From Alphaproteobacteria bacterium Ga0077535 (GTDB lineage: Bacteria; Pseudomonadota; Alphaproteobacteria; Caulobacterales; Aquidulcibacteraceae): a stretch of 64,000 nt of DNA. How positions within the stretch are numbered: the first letter of the stretch is position 1; each line of letters begins with the position of its first letter. Made by a program: the position numbers and the translations under genes. The notes beneath the pieces were generated by a model that was not told the DNA's origin, made no database searches, and was given only the letters and a program-made list of their open reading frames with translations. Of this stretch, positions 7,178 to 18,316 are shown piece after piece. The stretch is taken from the NCBI GenBank assembly GCA_001464425.1, contig LNEK01000033.1, forward strand, positions 1 to 64,000, given 5' to 3'.

Positions 7178-8419
7178 TCAGCCTCTCGAGGCGGCGCGGA
7201 CACGTTCGCGGTCGGCCTCGAACTCCAGCCCCTGTTCGGCGCGCGCGAGCGCGATAGCGGCCTGTTTGCGCACGCACGCGGCGAATGCGCCAGTGTTCGA
7301 CGCAGCCAGCGTCGCCAGAGCCGTTTGCGCGCGAACCGCGACCGCCACATCCTTGGCGCCGTAGCGCGCGACTTCGCCCAGCGAGTGCTCAACCAGCGCG
7401 CAACCGTCCAGGTGACGTGCGCGCAAACGGTCGTACGCACACGCTGGCGCCTGCGCATTCTCCTCACGCAGCCAATCCTCCAGCACGCGATAGCAAGAAT
7501 CGACGACCAGGATCGCCGTGCCGGGATCGTTCACGCCGGGCGACAAAGCGCGCGCGGCGATCTCCACCAGCACTTGCACCGCGTAGAACGGATCTTGCTC
7601 AAAGGTTCGAGCGTCTCGAAACGTGAACGCGGCGCGGGCCTCGTTGCGGACGGCATCATCCGTCACGGAGGCGCCCACGAGATTGAGCAACGGCGCGCCG
7701 ATGACGATAAAATCACCGGGGTCTGCCATGATCTCGATTGTGCCGCCGACGCGCTCGGCTAGCTTCTGCAGTTTGCTGGGGTCGATATTGGCGACATAGC
7801 CGGTGCCGATCGCAGTGACGCGCACGCCTTCCGCGCTGATCTCGCCGAGTTCCGATCCGCCCATGAAGCGGCGTTCGCATCGCGACCATAGCGCCTTACG
7901 CGCCACCTCTTCCACTTCCGTCAGCACGTGGCCGTGCTGCGCCAGGCGCGCCAGCCGATCGATCCAGCCGATCAGCGTCACCGCCACAATGATCACCATG
8001 ACCAGCGTGGAGAGAAAGAGGATCGTGCGACCCTCAGCGCCGTAATAGTTCGCGCCGAGCGCGACGAGCGCCACAACAGTAAACAAGAAGGCGCCGACGA
8101 ACGTCGCCAGAGCGCGCTGGGTGGCGCCATCATTGGTGACGAACGCGGCCGCGCGCGGCGTCATCTGAGCGGAGGCGGCCGTGTACGCGACCACCATAGC
8201 GCTCAAAGAGAATGTCGACACCGCCAGCATGCTCGACGCCAGCGCGGTTAGGATGCCTTCAACCGCTTCGCCACCGAGCCGCTCAGACAGTTCGCGCGGT
8301 ACGAAGGGCGCGAACCACACCGCCGCCAGAGCCGCGCCGACGGCAAACAAGCCGTAAGCGCTCGCCCGCACCATCAGACGGCGCGAGAACTGAACCAACC
8401 AGAACCACCAATTACTCAT
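7178..8419 (-). CDS. DUF2254 family membrane protein
   Basis: 413 residues. The N-terminal half has four membrane segments (about residues 10-40, 55-80, 100-125 and 132-155), with the characteristic STFSLSAMVVAYTAASAQMTPR stretch and GWIDRLARL. A soluble C-terminal domain holds FYAVQVLVEIAARALSPGVNDPGTAI, a highly conserved DUF2254 signature. The function of the family is unknown. It is followed by the SDR gene on the same strand (77 nt gap), but common function is not implied. Confidence 0.82.
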   Translation of the reverse strand: MSNWWFWLVQFSRRLMVRASAYGLFAVGAALAAVWFAPFVPRELSERLGGEAVEGILTALASSMLAVSTFSLSAMVVAYTAASAQMTPRAAAFVTNDGATQRALATFVGAFLFTVVALVALGANYYGAEGRTILFLSTLVMVIIVAVTLIGWIDRLARLAQHGHVLTEVEEVARKALWSRCERRFMGGSELGEISAEGVRVTAIGTGYVANIDPSKLQKLAERVGGTIEIMADPGDFIVIGAPLLNLVGASVTDDAVRNEARAAFTFRDARTFEQDPFYAVQVLVEIAARALSPGVNDPGTAILVVDSCYRVLEDWLREENAQAPACAYDRLRARHLDGCALVEHSLGEVARYGAKDVAVAVRAQTALATLAASNTGAFAACVRKQAAIALARAEQGLEFEADRERVRAASRG

Positions 8420-8533
8420 GACGTGGAATTACTTGCATTCCCGCCGCAATGCACTATCTCCCGCCGCTGATCGCGTGTCGGCGGAGCGTCCGCGCGGTTG
8501 TTGTTCCTGACGCCGCCCATAGGAGCACCTCCC

Positions 8534-9586
8534 GTGGCTGACAAAATCGACACCAACCGCAAAGCGGAACTTCTCTCCTCACCGGTCGAGCACATCGACA
8601 TCGCCAGCTTCGACGCGCGCCCGATCATCGACGCGTGGGGCAAGATGAGCTTCACCAGCCGCGACGCCGCGCGCGCCGCCGGCATCCTCAACATGGCGCT
8701 CGAAGATCAGAACTGCTCGACCTGGCTGATCATGGCCGGCTCGACGGGCGCGGGCGGGTGCCTGCACGTCTGGCGCGACATGGTCGAGTACAACATGGCC
8801 GACGCCATCGTCGCCACCGGCGCCTGCATCATCGATATGGATTTCCTCGAAGCGCTCGGCTTCAAGCACTACCAAGCCAAGGAAATCCCGGACGACAACA
8901 CGCTGCGCTCGCTCTACATCGACCGCATCTACGACACCTACATCGACGAAGAAGAACTGCAGAACGTCGACGGCACGATCTACGAGATCTGCGAGATGCT
9001 CGAGCCGCGCCCGTACACGTCGCGCGAGTTCATCTATGAGCTCGGCAAGTGGCTGGCCGCCGGCAACGCCAAGAAGAAGGATTCGCTGATCCAGCGCGCC
9101 TACGAAAAAGGCGTGCCGATTTTCGTGCCGGCGTTCTCCGATTGCTCGGCCGGCTTCGGCATCGTCAAGCACCAGGTCGAGCGCCGCAAAGCCGGCAAGC
9201 CGTATCTCACCATCGATAGCGGCGGCGACTTCCGTGAGCTGACCGAGATCAAGCTCGCGGCCGGCACCACGGCGTTGTTCATGGTCGGCGGCGGCGTGCC
9301 GAAGAATTTCGCGCAAGACACTGTCGTCTGCGCGGAAATCCTCGGCCACCACGACGTCGAAGTGCACAAATACGCGGTGCAGATCACAGTCGCCGACGTC
9401 CGCGACGGCGCCTGCTCCTCCTCTACGCTGCAAGAGGCGGCGAGCTGGGGCAAGGTCAGCACCGTGCACGAGCAAATGGTGTTCGCGGAAGCAACGAGCG
9501 TTGCGCCGATCATCGTCAGCGACGCGTATCATCGCGGCGGCTGGCGGAAGCGTGAGGCGCGGAACTGGGCCAAGTTGTTCGCGTAA
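8534..9586 (+). CDS. Deoxyhypusine synthase-like protein (homospermidine/polyamine biosynthesis family)
   Basis: 350 residues from a GTG at 8534, preceded by AGGAG at 8521-8525; a longer frame from 8498 lacks such a site. The sequence follows the deoxyhypusine synthase fold: STGAGGCLH in the N-terminal half, VPIFVPAFSDCSAGFG, and the conserved catalytic lysine in ASWGKV (K307). Bacteria lack the eIF5A substrate of true deoxyhypusine synthase. Related bacterial proteins are thought to transfer an aminobutyl group between polyamines (homospermidine-type synthesis); this is family knowledge and the substrate here is not proven. The ornithine decarboxylase 4 kb away could supply putrescine. A strong terminator follows. 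Confidence 0.85.
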   Translation: MADKIDTNRKAELLSSPVEHIDIASFDARPIIDAWGKMSFTSRDAARAAGILNMALEDQNCSTWLIMAGSTGAGGCLHVWRDMVEYNMADAIVATGACIIDMDFLEALGFKHYQAKEIPDDNTLRSLYIDRIYDTYIDEEELQNVDGTIYEICEMLEPRPYTSREFIYELGKWLAAGNAKKKDSLIQRAYEKGVPIFVPAFSDCSAGFGIVKHQVERRKAGKPYLTIDSGGDFRELTEIKLAAGTTALFMVGGGVPKNFAQDTVVCAEILGHHDVEVHKYAVQITVADVRDGACSSSTLQEAASWGKVSTVHEQMVFAEATSVAPIIVSDAYHRGGWRKREARNWAKLFA

Positions 9587-9611
9587 GCGATAGCGCGAAC
9601 GCAGAAACACG

Positions 9612-9640
9612 AAGGCCGCTCCGAAAGGAGCGGCCTTTTT
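9612..9640 (+). terminator. Rho-independent terminator
   Basis: AAGGCCGCTCC / GGAGCGGCCTT perfect 11-bp stem with GAAA loop and a T5 tail, 25 nt after the stop of the deoxyhypusine synthase-like gene. Confidence 0.93.
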
Positions 9641-9704
9641 GCTCTTGAGTAGTCAAACTAGCTGCCGACACAGACACACGAAAGCCGCTTCGAACGGGGA
9701 GCGT

Positions 9705-10982
9705 TCACGAGGAAGTTCGACGTCTCCGCCCAAACCAGCCGAACCCAAGCGCGCCGACCACAATCACCAGCGCGCCCGCCGCGAACAAAATCAAGATCCC
9801 GCGCAGGTCGAACAGCGCCAGCGTATCGAGCGGCACAACGCCAGACTGCCAGTACGTCCACGCCCCGCCGATTTCGCTCGCCAGCCTAGGGCTGCCGGTT
9901 GCGAGCACGATGACGCCATCGCCGGTTGCGGGATCGATGCGGGCGGTGGTGTTGATGGCGGGGAAGTTGCCGCCGTCGTGGCCGACGATGAAGCTGCCGG
10001 CGCCGTTCGGTGCGTACAAAGTCTCGCCCAAGCCCCAGACCGGCATGCCGCCGAGATACGCGTGCGGCGCGCGCATCTCTTCCAACGTTTCAGGACGAAG
10101 CACGCTGCGCCCTGGCGGAGCTGCGTCTGGCCCGCCGACATGCGCCTGCAGGAAGCGCGTCATGTCGTCGGCGGAGGTGTAGAGCGACGCGGCGCCGGTC
10201 GCGGTGAATCTGTAGTGGATCGCTGACGATCCATCGGCTGCGTAGAACTCCACCAAGCGATCGATATCAGGATCGACGAATGTCGAACCATGCATCCCGA
10301 GCGGCGTGAACACGGCGCCGCGCATGTAGTCGTTGAAGGCTTGGCCCGACACCTCTTCGATCACCAGCTGCAGAATGAGATAGCCGCCGCCCGAATAGCG
10401 CCATGTTGAGCCCGGGCGCGCGCCGACGCGCACGACCCCATCTGCGCTTGTCATTGCATCTGTCGGCTCCGTGAGCTCTTGCTCGATCGACGGGAGCGTT
10501 TGATCTGGCGTGAGCCCCAAGAAGCCCAGACCGTCCGTCAGGCCTGCAGTGTGACTGAGCAGCCGACGCACCGTGACTTCGTCGTTGTCGAACTCGCTCG
10601 GCGGCAGGCGCCAGCGCGTAAGATAGCGTGAGACCGGCGCATCGAGATCGATGCGGCCCTGCTCCACCAGCGTCATGACGCCCCACGCCGTCAGCCACTT
10701 GCTCAGCGAGGCGGCTTGGAAAAGCGAGGCTTCATCCACCGCGCGGCCATGCGAGGCGAAATAAGTTTGCACGACCTCGCCATCATCAAGCAGGACAATG
10801 GCGACGTTGCCGCGCGACTCCGCCGCGTAGCGACCCTGCGCCCAACGCATAAAGCCCGCCATGTCGCCCTGCGCCGCCGGCATCGGCCGCCACCAGCCCT
10901 CACGCGCGCCGACAACGACGAACGCGACCCAAAGCGCGAGCGCAACGATCGCCGCAAGACTGACCCGAAAGAGCCTCTTCAT
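9705..10982 (-). CDS. Serine hydrolase of the beta-lactamase (class C) / penicillin-binding-like family
   Basis: 425 residues. An N-terminal membrane anchor or signal (residues 6-26), then a beta-lactamase-type catalytic domain with the SxxK motif at S92-L-S-K95, HTAGLTDGLGF, and the YSGGGY stretch in the position of the YxN motif. The C-terminal end carries a second hydrophobic helix (LRGILILFAAGALVIVVGALGF) and a basic tail, so the enzyme is probably anchored to the inner membrane facing the periplasm. Members act as esterases, D-aminopeptidases or lipid hydrolases; substrate unknown. Confidence 0.85.
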   Translation of the reverse strand: MKRLFRVSLAAIVALALWVAFVVVGAREGWWRPMPAAQGDMAGFMRWAQGRYAAESRGNVAIVLLDDGEVVQTYFASHGRAVDEASLFQAASLSKWLTAWGVMTLVEQGRIDLDAPVSRYLTRWRLPPSEFDNDEVTVRRLLSHTAGLTDGLGFLGLTPDQTLPSIEQELTEPTDAMTSADGVVRVGARPGSTWRYSGGGYLILQLVIEEVSGQAFNDYMRGAVFTPLGMHGSTFVDPDIDRLVEFYAADGSSAIHYRFTATGAASLYTSADDMTRFLQAHVGGPDAAPPGRSVLRPETLEEMRAPHAYLGGMPVWGLGETLYAPNGAGSFIVGHDGGNFPAINTTARIDPATGDGVIVLATGSPRLASEIGGAWTYWQSGVVPLDTLALFDLRGILILFAAGALVIVVGALGFGWFGRRRRTSS

Positions 10983-11074
10983 CCGTCGATGCGCGCATCT
11001 TCACGCATTGCAGTCAAGCCAAAGCGCATTGTCACCGTGGGCGGCAGTCGTTTAGATGCCCCTCAGGGGGCCAC

Positions 11075-11839
11075 ATGCTGTTACGCCGCATCATCGCGCA
11101 CTTCCGCAAGCAAGAATGGACCGCGATTGGGATCGACTTCGTGATCGTCGTGGTCGGCGTGCTGGTCGGTTTGCAGGTGAACGACTGGGCCGCCCGGCAA
11201 GCTGATGCGCGTCGCGGAGAAGCTTATGTCCAGCGGCTCATCGCCGACGTCGAAGCCGATCTGCAGAACCGGCGCCAAGGTCTTGCCTACTATGACGCCG
11301 TGTATGAAGGCGCACTGCAAGCGAATGCGTTGCTGCGGCAAGCGTCGCCGGACTCACGCGCGCTCGTCGTCAACGCCTATCGGGCGACCGAGTATTCCTA
11401 TGCCGCCTCGACGCGCGCCACATGGGACGAAATTGTATCTTCCGGCGATGTCGCCTTGCTCCCGACGGATGCCGCCGCGCTTTTGGGAAACTATTTCAGT
11501 GTCGACACCTCGATCGACGCGCGCGAAGTGCTCATGACGTCACCCTATCGGCTGAGCGTTCGCCGAACCATTTCGTTTGAAGTTCAAGACGCCATCCGCA
11601 AAGGTTGCAGCGATGCGCGCGACGACACCGGCCTTTTCCTCGGATTCAGCACAGAGTGCAGCCTCGACGGCGTGAGCGACGCCGAGATCGCCGCAGCAGC
11701 AGCGGCCCTGCGACGTGACCCTGAGGTGATGTCGGACCTGCGCTATCAATTCTCCGAACTCTCTTCGATACGTCTGAATATCGGCGGCGACCTCGCGATC
11801 CTGAACGCCGCGCTGGAAGCGCTGCGGCGCGCGGAGTGA
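11075..11839 (+). CDS. Single-pass membrane protein of unknown function
   Basis: 254 residues. MLLRRIIAHFRKQEW precedes a strong membrane helix (AIGIDFVIVVVGVLVGLQV, residues 17-35) followed by NDWAARQADARRGEAYVQRL and a largely helical periplasmic or cytoplasmic domain. The N-terminal pattern (RKQEWTAIGIDFVIVVVGVLVGLQVNDW) recurs in uncharacterised proteins of Caulobacterales and related orders. No catalytic motif is seen. A GGGGG stretch precedes the ATG. Isolated between convergent and divergent neighbours. Confidence 0.7.
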   Translation: MLLRRIIAHFRKQEWTAIGIDFVIVVVGVLVGLQVNDWAARQADARRGEAYVQRLIADVEADLQNRRQGLAYYDAVYEGALQANALLRQASPDSRALVVNAYRATEYSYAASTRATWDEIVSSGDVALLPTDAAALLGNYFSVDTSIDAREVLMTSPYRLSVRRTISFEVQDAIRKGCSDARDDTGLFLGFSTECSLDGVSDAEIAAAAAALRRDPEVMSDLRYQFSELSSIRLNIGGDLAILNAALEALRRAE

Positions 11840-11846
11840 ATCGGGT

Positions 11847-12389
11847 CTAAGCCGGCACGTACGTCAGCCGCAGTGCGCTCTCCCCGATCCGTTGGCTCGC
11901 CACGAACCGCAGCTTCGGCTGCGCGTCGGCGAAAAATGGACTGCCCTTCCCGAGCACGACGGGATGCAGAAAGAGATGATATTCATCGATCAGCCCAAGC
12001 CTCGATAGGCTCGCCGCAAGCTTAGGCCCGCCAATCTCGATCTCGCCGTCGACCTCAGCTTTCAGCTTGCGAATCGCCGTCTCGAAATCACCACTGATCA
12101 GCGTCGCGTTCGGACCCACTTCCTTCAGCGAGCGCGACACAACCCATTTCGGCATCGCCCGCCAAGCTTCCGCGAAGGCGCGCAGATCGCTTTGCTCGGG
12201 ACCATGTTGATCCCATTCATCGCCGTCCCAATAGCGCATGAGCTCGTAGAGACCGCGCCCGTATAGGCTGCCCGCCGTGTTGCGGGTTTGCTCGATAAAA
12301 TATTTGAACAGCACCGGATCAGGCGCGAACTTGTCGTGATCGACGTAGCCGTCCAGCGACACGTTCATTCCGTAAACAAGCTTGGCCAT
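11847..12389 (-). CDS. Dihydrofolate reductase-like (RibD C-terminal domain) family protein
   Basis: 180 residues with the family N-terminal signature KLVYGMNVSLDGYVD, LYGRGLYELMRYW, and the C-terminal EIEIGGPKLAASLSRLGLIDEYHLFLHPVVLGKGSPFF, which is diagnostic of stand-alone RibD_C proteins. They bind NADPH, but the reaction in most members is unknown. ATG 12389 follows GGAAGGG; a longer frame to 12413 lacks a site. It is convergent with the preceding gene, 7 nt away. Confidence 0.85.
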   Translation of the reverse strand: MAKLVYGMNVSLDGYVDHDKFAPDPVLFKYFIEQTRNTAGSLYGRGLYELMRYWDGDEWDQHGPEQSDLRAFAEAWRAMPKWVVSRSLKEVGPNATLISGDFETAIRKLKAEVDGEIEIGGPKLAASLSRLGLIDEYHLFLHPVVLGKGSPFFADAQPKLRFVASQRIGESALRLTYVPA

Positions 12390-12456
12390 GCCGCACCCTT
12401 CCGCCGCGTTCAAAACAATCTAGCCGTCTCAGCGCGACCTACGCTACTGTGACGCG

Positions 12457-13032
12457 ATGAGCCAAGCTGACAACACCGCGCCTTCGCCCACCGCATCCGA
12501 GGCCCGCGTCGATCGCATTGGCCGATGGCTAACGCTCGGCGCCAATGTCGGCGTTGTACTTGGTCTGCTCATCCTCGTGATCGAAATCCGCCAGAACGCG
12601 GCGCTGACGCGTGTAGCGACGGAAGGCGCGCTGAACGAACTCATGCTCAGCACCGAGATCCATTTGGCGCAGCCCGAGCAATCGGCGGCGTGGGTTAAAA
12701 GTTACATGGCGCCTGAGACGATGACTGACGTCGACATCAGGATGAATGAAGCGGTGCTGGTTTCATTGTTTCTGCAGTGGGACAGCGGGTTTCAGATGGA
12801 GCGCTCGGGGTTACGCACGCGGGCTGAGGTGGAGCGCCTCATCCGCAACACGGCGCCATTCTATTTCGGCAGTCGCTTCGGGAAACAGTGGTTCGAAGCG
12901 CAGGCGCCTGGCTGGCAAGGCACTGACATGATGGACGTCGCCGGCCCGATCGTAACCGGCCTCGACGAGAACTTCATGCGCGACTATTATGTCAGCCTGC
13001 GCATGACGCCTGAGGCGGACGCAGCGCCCTAG
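12457..13032 (+). CDS. Small membrane-anchored protein of unknown function
   Basis: 191 residues. A hydrophilic N-terminus, one membrane helix (LTLGANVGVVLGLLILVIEI, residues 28-47), then RQNAALTRVATEGALNELMLS and a helical domain with a conserved-looking YYVSLRM end. The combination of a single helix and ALTRVATEGA-type text occurs in uncharacterised proteins from marine and soil proteobacteria. Its end overlaps the stop of the convergent GST gene by 4 nt. Confidence 0.65.
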   Translation: MSQADNTAPSPTASEARVDRIGRWLTLGANVGVVLGLLILVIEIRQNAALTRVATEGALNELMLSTEIHLAQPEQSAAWVKSYMAPETMTDVDIRMNEAVLVSLFLQWDSGFQMERSGLRTRAEVERLIRNTAPFYFGSRFGKQWFEAQAPGWQGTDMMDVAGPIVTGLDENFMRDYYVSLRMTPEADAAP

Positions 13033-13673
13033 GTGGCCGCTTCCCACGCCGCCAGTTGCGCCGCAAACGCGCGCCGGTACGCGGGCCGCGCTTCGGCGCG
13101 AGCGATGTAGGCGGCGAGGCTGGGGTATTCTTCCAGTATCCCCGAACCTTCCAGTCGGCGCAGTACATGCACCATGAGAATATCGGCGGCGCTGAAATCG
13201 CCGTCGAGCCAGTCGGCATCGCCGAGGCGCGCGGAAAGTTCGCTTAAGCGGACGCGGATGCGCTCGTTGACCATCGCTTTGCGCTCACCCTGCCAGCTTT
13301 TACCACGCTCCGCGTACTCGACGATGTCGGCGTCGACGATTGACGGCTCGATCGTGCTCAGCGCCGCGAACATCCACATGATCGCCCGGGCCCGTGCGTT
13401 AGCATCGGACGGCAGCAAACCCGGAAAGCGCTCGGCGATGTGCAAGACGATCGCGCCGGATTCGAAGAGTGTCAGATCGCCTTCCTCATATGTCGGGATC
13501 TGCCCAAACGGATTGCGCGCCAGATGCGCTTCTTCCTTGAACTTTTCCCACGGGACAAGCCGCACGTCGTAAGGCTGCCCCACCTCCTCCAGCGCCCAAC
13601 GCACGCGCATGTCGCGCGCGAGACCTCGGCCTCGATCGAGGGCGTTTGCAAAGGCGGTGATGGTGATGGTCAT
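13029..13673 (-). CDS. Glutathione S-transferase family protein
   Basis: 214 residues with an N-terminal thioredoxin-like domain (MTITITAFANALDRGRGLARDMRVRWALEEVGQPYDVRLV, GQIPTYEEGDLTLFESGAIVLHIAE with the cis-Pro-containing IPTY and the ESGAI glutathione-binding loop) and an all-helical C-terminal domain (DWLDGDFSAADILMVHVLRRL, the N-capping box region). ATG 13673 follows AAGGAGC, so the longer frame to 13727 is not needed. Substrate unknown. Confidence 0.87.
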   Translation of the reverse strand: MTITITAFANALDRGRGLARDMRVRWALEEVGQPYDVRLVPWEKFKEEAHLARNPFGQIPTYEEGDLTLFESGAIVLHIAERFPGLLPSDANARARAIMWMFAALSTIEPSIVDADIVEYAERGKSWQGERKAMVNERIRVRLSELSARLGDADWLDGDFSAADILMVHVLRRLEGSGILEEYPSLAAYIARAEARPAYRRAFAAQLAAWEAAT

Positions 13674-13746
13674 GGGGTTCGCTCCTTGATCGTGCGGAGG
13701 ACGATCGAGATATGGCGGCGCCGACAAGACCGAGGCCGACGCCTGC

Positions 13747-13797
13747 TCACCCCCTCACCCTGCCCTCTCCCCCTTCTAGGGGAGAGGGTTCAGATTA
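13747..13797. repeat. Palindromic interspersed repeat (CACCCTGCCCTC family)
   Basis: CACCCTGCCCTCTCCCCC is followed after a few bases by its near complement GGGGAGAGGGTTC. The same unit, slightly diverged, is found inside asnB at 33667-33777. Its right edge provides the stop codon of the nuclease gene on the minus strand. This style of GC-rich palindrome is widespread in alphaproteobacterial intergenic DNA. Confidence 0.75.
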
Positions 13798-14340
13798 GGG
13801 GCCCCAAACATCGGCGGGGCAGGACGGGCTCCATACGCCGCGCTCGGCGGCGCGGGCGGCGGCTTCTTGTTCAGCGTAGGCGCCAGCGCGCGGCCACTCG
13901 CGCGCCCACCCGGCCTCCACCATGTGAGCGTTGAGATCGATGTCCTCGACGCGGCAGCGCGCCCGGCTCTGCCCTTGTGCGTCCGGCTGATTGCTGATCC
14001 GGCAGACCACCTGCCGCGAGCGCGTGACATCGCGCAGCGCGTCGGTGGCGGCGCGATAGACGTTCACATCGCCACAGCGAACAGAGCGCGACGGGGCCGC
14101 GATGCCATCCAGTTGAAAGCGCTGCGTTCCGATCCGAATCGTATCGCCGTCGCTCACCGTGGCGACACCGGAAAACTCGGAGACTAATCCGGCGCTCGCT
14201 TGATTGGAGGCTTCCACAGGCGCAGGCGGCGCGGGCCGTAGCACCGTGTAAACCGCAAAGCCCACGGCAAATACGGCCAAGATCACGCTTGGACGCGCCC
14301 ACCCTGCGCCACCGCGCGGCGCATCGTTCAATCCGCTCAT
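13795..14340 (-). CDS. Membrane-anchored thermonuclease (SNase)-like protein
   Basis: 181 residues: one N-terminal membrane helix (PSVILAVFAVGFAVYTVL) and an OB-fold nuclease domain. The segment ATVSDGDTIRIGTQRFQLDGIAAP matches the SNase core (DGDT and the GIxAPE loop, here GIAAPS so the usual Glu is replaced). DAQGQSRARCRV and NAHMVEAGWAREW with AAARAAERGVW also fit. Some catalytic Arg/Glu residues are not clearly conserved, so activity is uncertain. ATG 14340 is preceded by GGGAGAG. The stop codon lies at the edge of an interspersed repeat, so the C-terminus may have been altered. Confidence 0.75.
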   Translation of the reverse strand: MSGLNDAPRGGAGWARPSVILAVFAVGFAVYTVLRPAPPAPVEASNQASAGLVSEFSGVATVSDGDTIRIGTQRFQLDGIAAPSRSVRCGDVNVYRAATDALRDVTRSRQVVCRISNQPDAQGQSRARCRVEDIDLNAHMVEAGWAREWPRAGAYAEQEAAARAAERGVWSPSCPADVWGP

Positions 14341-14438
14341 CACCACTCTCCCGCGGCAGCAATCGTACGCCCGCGGGGCATCGCCTCAAAATTAAATACG
14401 AGCCCTGATGCGCGCGCGTCCAGACGGGGTCACAAGAA

Positions 14439-14470
14439 ATGAAAAGGGCGGCGCCTTTCGACGCCGCCCT
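14439..14470 (-). terminator. Rho-independent terminator of terC
   Basis: On the minus strand GGGCGGCG / CGCCGCCC with a TCGAAAGG loop, followed by TTTTC. It sits directly after the terC stop. Confidence 0.85.
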
Positions 14471-14476
14471 GCTCCG

Positions 14477-15520
14477 TTAGGTTGCCGTTGGCTGCTTTCG
14501 CGTGCGGATCAGCGAGTAGAGTATCGCGCCGCCGATCAGACTGAGTGTGCCGATCAACGCCCAATGCGGCTCCAGATACGGCGCCCAGCCCAGCTCCTTC
14601 GACAGGCCGAAGTTCCAGATGATCTTCACGCCGATCAGTACGAGCACGAGCGAGAGTCCGTATTTCAGATACGCAAAGCGCTCCACCGCCGCCGCCAGCA
14701 TGAAATACATCGAACGCAAGCCGAGGATGGCGAAGATGTTTGACGTATAGACGATGAACGGATCGCGCGTGACGGCGAAGATGGCTGGCACCGAATCCAC
14801 TGCGAATACGATGTCGGCGCCTTCCACCATGATCAGCGCTAGGAAAAGCGGCGTTGCATAAGTGGCGAGTTTGCCGCTCTTGGGATCGATCTGCTTCACG
14901 AAGAAATTGTGGTTCTCGATCCGGTCGGTCACCTTCATGTGCTTGCGCACGAATTTGAGCACGCCGTTATCGGCGAGATTCATCTCGTGGCCGCCATTGC
15001 TGGTGAGCATGCGCCAGCCCGTCCAGATCAGGAACGCGGCGAAGAAATAGAGCACCCATGTCCAGGAGTTCACCACCGCAGCGCCAGCGGAGATGAAAAT
15101 GGCGCGGAAGACGATGGCGCCGATAATGCCCCAGAACAGCACCCGGTGCTGATACTCGCGCGGCACGGCGAAGTACGTGAAGATCAGCGAGATGACGAAG
15201 ATGTTGTCGAACGCGAGCGCTGTCTCAAGCAGGTAGCCAGTGAAATATTGGATCACCGCCTGCTGATTGAGATTGTCGGGTGAAAGATAGTAGCGCGGAT
15301 CCGGCTCATACACATAAGCGACGTAAAGGCCGAACAATCCGGCCAGCGACGCAAAGCCGAACCACATGAGCGCGCTCTTCGCCGGCGAAATGACAGCGTC
15401 GTGGTTGTTGATGACGCCAAGATCGAGCCACAGCAGAAAGCCGATCACGCTTAGAAAGCTGAGCCATAGCCATATCGGCTGACCGGCAAACTCGCCGGTT
15501 AAGTAATGCAGAACGTCCAT
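14477..15520 (-). CDS. TerC/Alx family integral membrane protein
   Basis: 347 residues with about nine membrane segments. LDLGVINNHDAVISPAKSALMWF, the acidic motif ETALAFDNIFVISLIFTYF, and VEGADIVFAVDSVPAIFAVTRDPFIVYTSNIFAILGLRSMYF are the two conserved TerC halves, with Asp/Asn residues buried in the membrane. Members (Alx, MeeY) export manganese or handle tellurite and alkaline stress. ATG 15520 is chosen because the longer frame to 15559 lacks family similarity. The long upstream region may hold a regulatory leader, see the next feature. Confidence 0.88.
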   Translation of the reverse strand: MDVLHYLTGEFAGQPIWLWLSFLSVIGFLLWLDLGVINNHDAVISPAKSALMWFGFASLAGLFGLYVAYVYEPDPRYYLSPDNLNQQAVIQYFTGYLLETALAFDNIFVISLIFTYFAVPREYQHRVLFWGIIGAIVFRAIFISAGAAVVNSWTWVLYFFAAFLIWTGWRMLTSNGGHEMNLADNGVLKFVRKHMKVTDRIENHNFFVKQIDPKSGKLATYATPLFLALIMVEGADIVFAVDSVPAIFAVTRDPFIVYTSNIFAILGLRSMYFMLAAAVERFAYLKYGLSLVLVLIGVKIIWNFGLSKELGWAPYLEPHWALIGTLSLIGGAILYSLIRTRKQPTAT

Positions 15521-15894
15521 TTGAACCCCGTTCACGAGATCGCAGACCAGCGCCCGCACGGGCGGCCGGTTGCGTTGCTTGAATGTGTGAGATCGCTAGC
15601 GCTTGGGCTTCGCGTGCGGATTCACATTGGGGGGCGGCCAGTACACCTCTCGCGCCATATCGCGTTGCTCCATCGGATCAGAGACAGCGAATTGCGGGCG
15701 AGAGCGCTAGTGGCTGGGCCTTGGGACTAGAGAGGCTCACGCACGAGACGCGCACCACTCACTCGCAATCCTCCAGTCCGACATCACGGTTCTTGCGAAC
15801 CGCCAGAGGGGCCCGGCCTGGCGCGCTAGAAATAGCGTACCCGTATGCCGTTGCAAGCCCCCCTCAACGCGACGTGATGGCGGCGCCGCAAAAG
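15521..15894 (-). other. Long non-coding region upstream of terC, with a GNRA-loop hairpin
   Basis: About 370 nt without a convincing gene. On the minus strand a perfect CGGTTC-GCAA-GAACCG hairpin (15787-15802) precedes the run down to terC. Manganese-responsive leaders are common before Alx/TerC genes, but I did not find the yybP-ykoY core here. The region may still be a long 5' leader; nothing further can be assigned. Confidence 0.35.
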
Positions 15895-15930
15895 AAAGGG
15901 GGCGGCGCCGTTTCCAGCACCGCCCCCTTC
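15895..15930 (-). terminator. Rho-independent terminator of katG
   Basis: On the minus strand AGGGGGCGG / CCGCCCCCT around a 14-nt loop, followed by TTTCTTTT, just after the katG stop. Confidence 0.88.
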
Positions 15931-15946
15931 CACTTTTCAGTTTAAG

Positions 15947-18259
<2,313 letters not shown>

Positions 18260-18316
18260 TTATCGGGGGCTTACCGGTAAAGATGTGGATCGAAGCGCCG
18301 GAGCTAGGTGGGGAAC

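Noticed and set aside
8534-9586. A true eIF5A hypusination system
   Set aside because: Bacteria lack eIF5A and no related target gene is in the window; the protein is better read as a polyamine enzyme.
15521-15894. yybP-ykoY manganese riboswitch before terC
   Set aside because: I searched for the conserved core typical of that riboswitch and did not see it in the leader.
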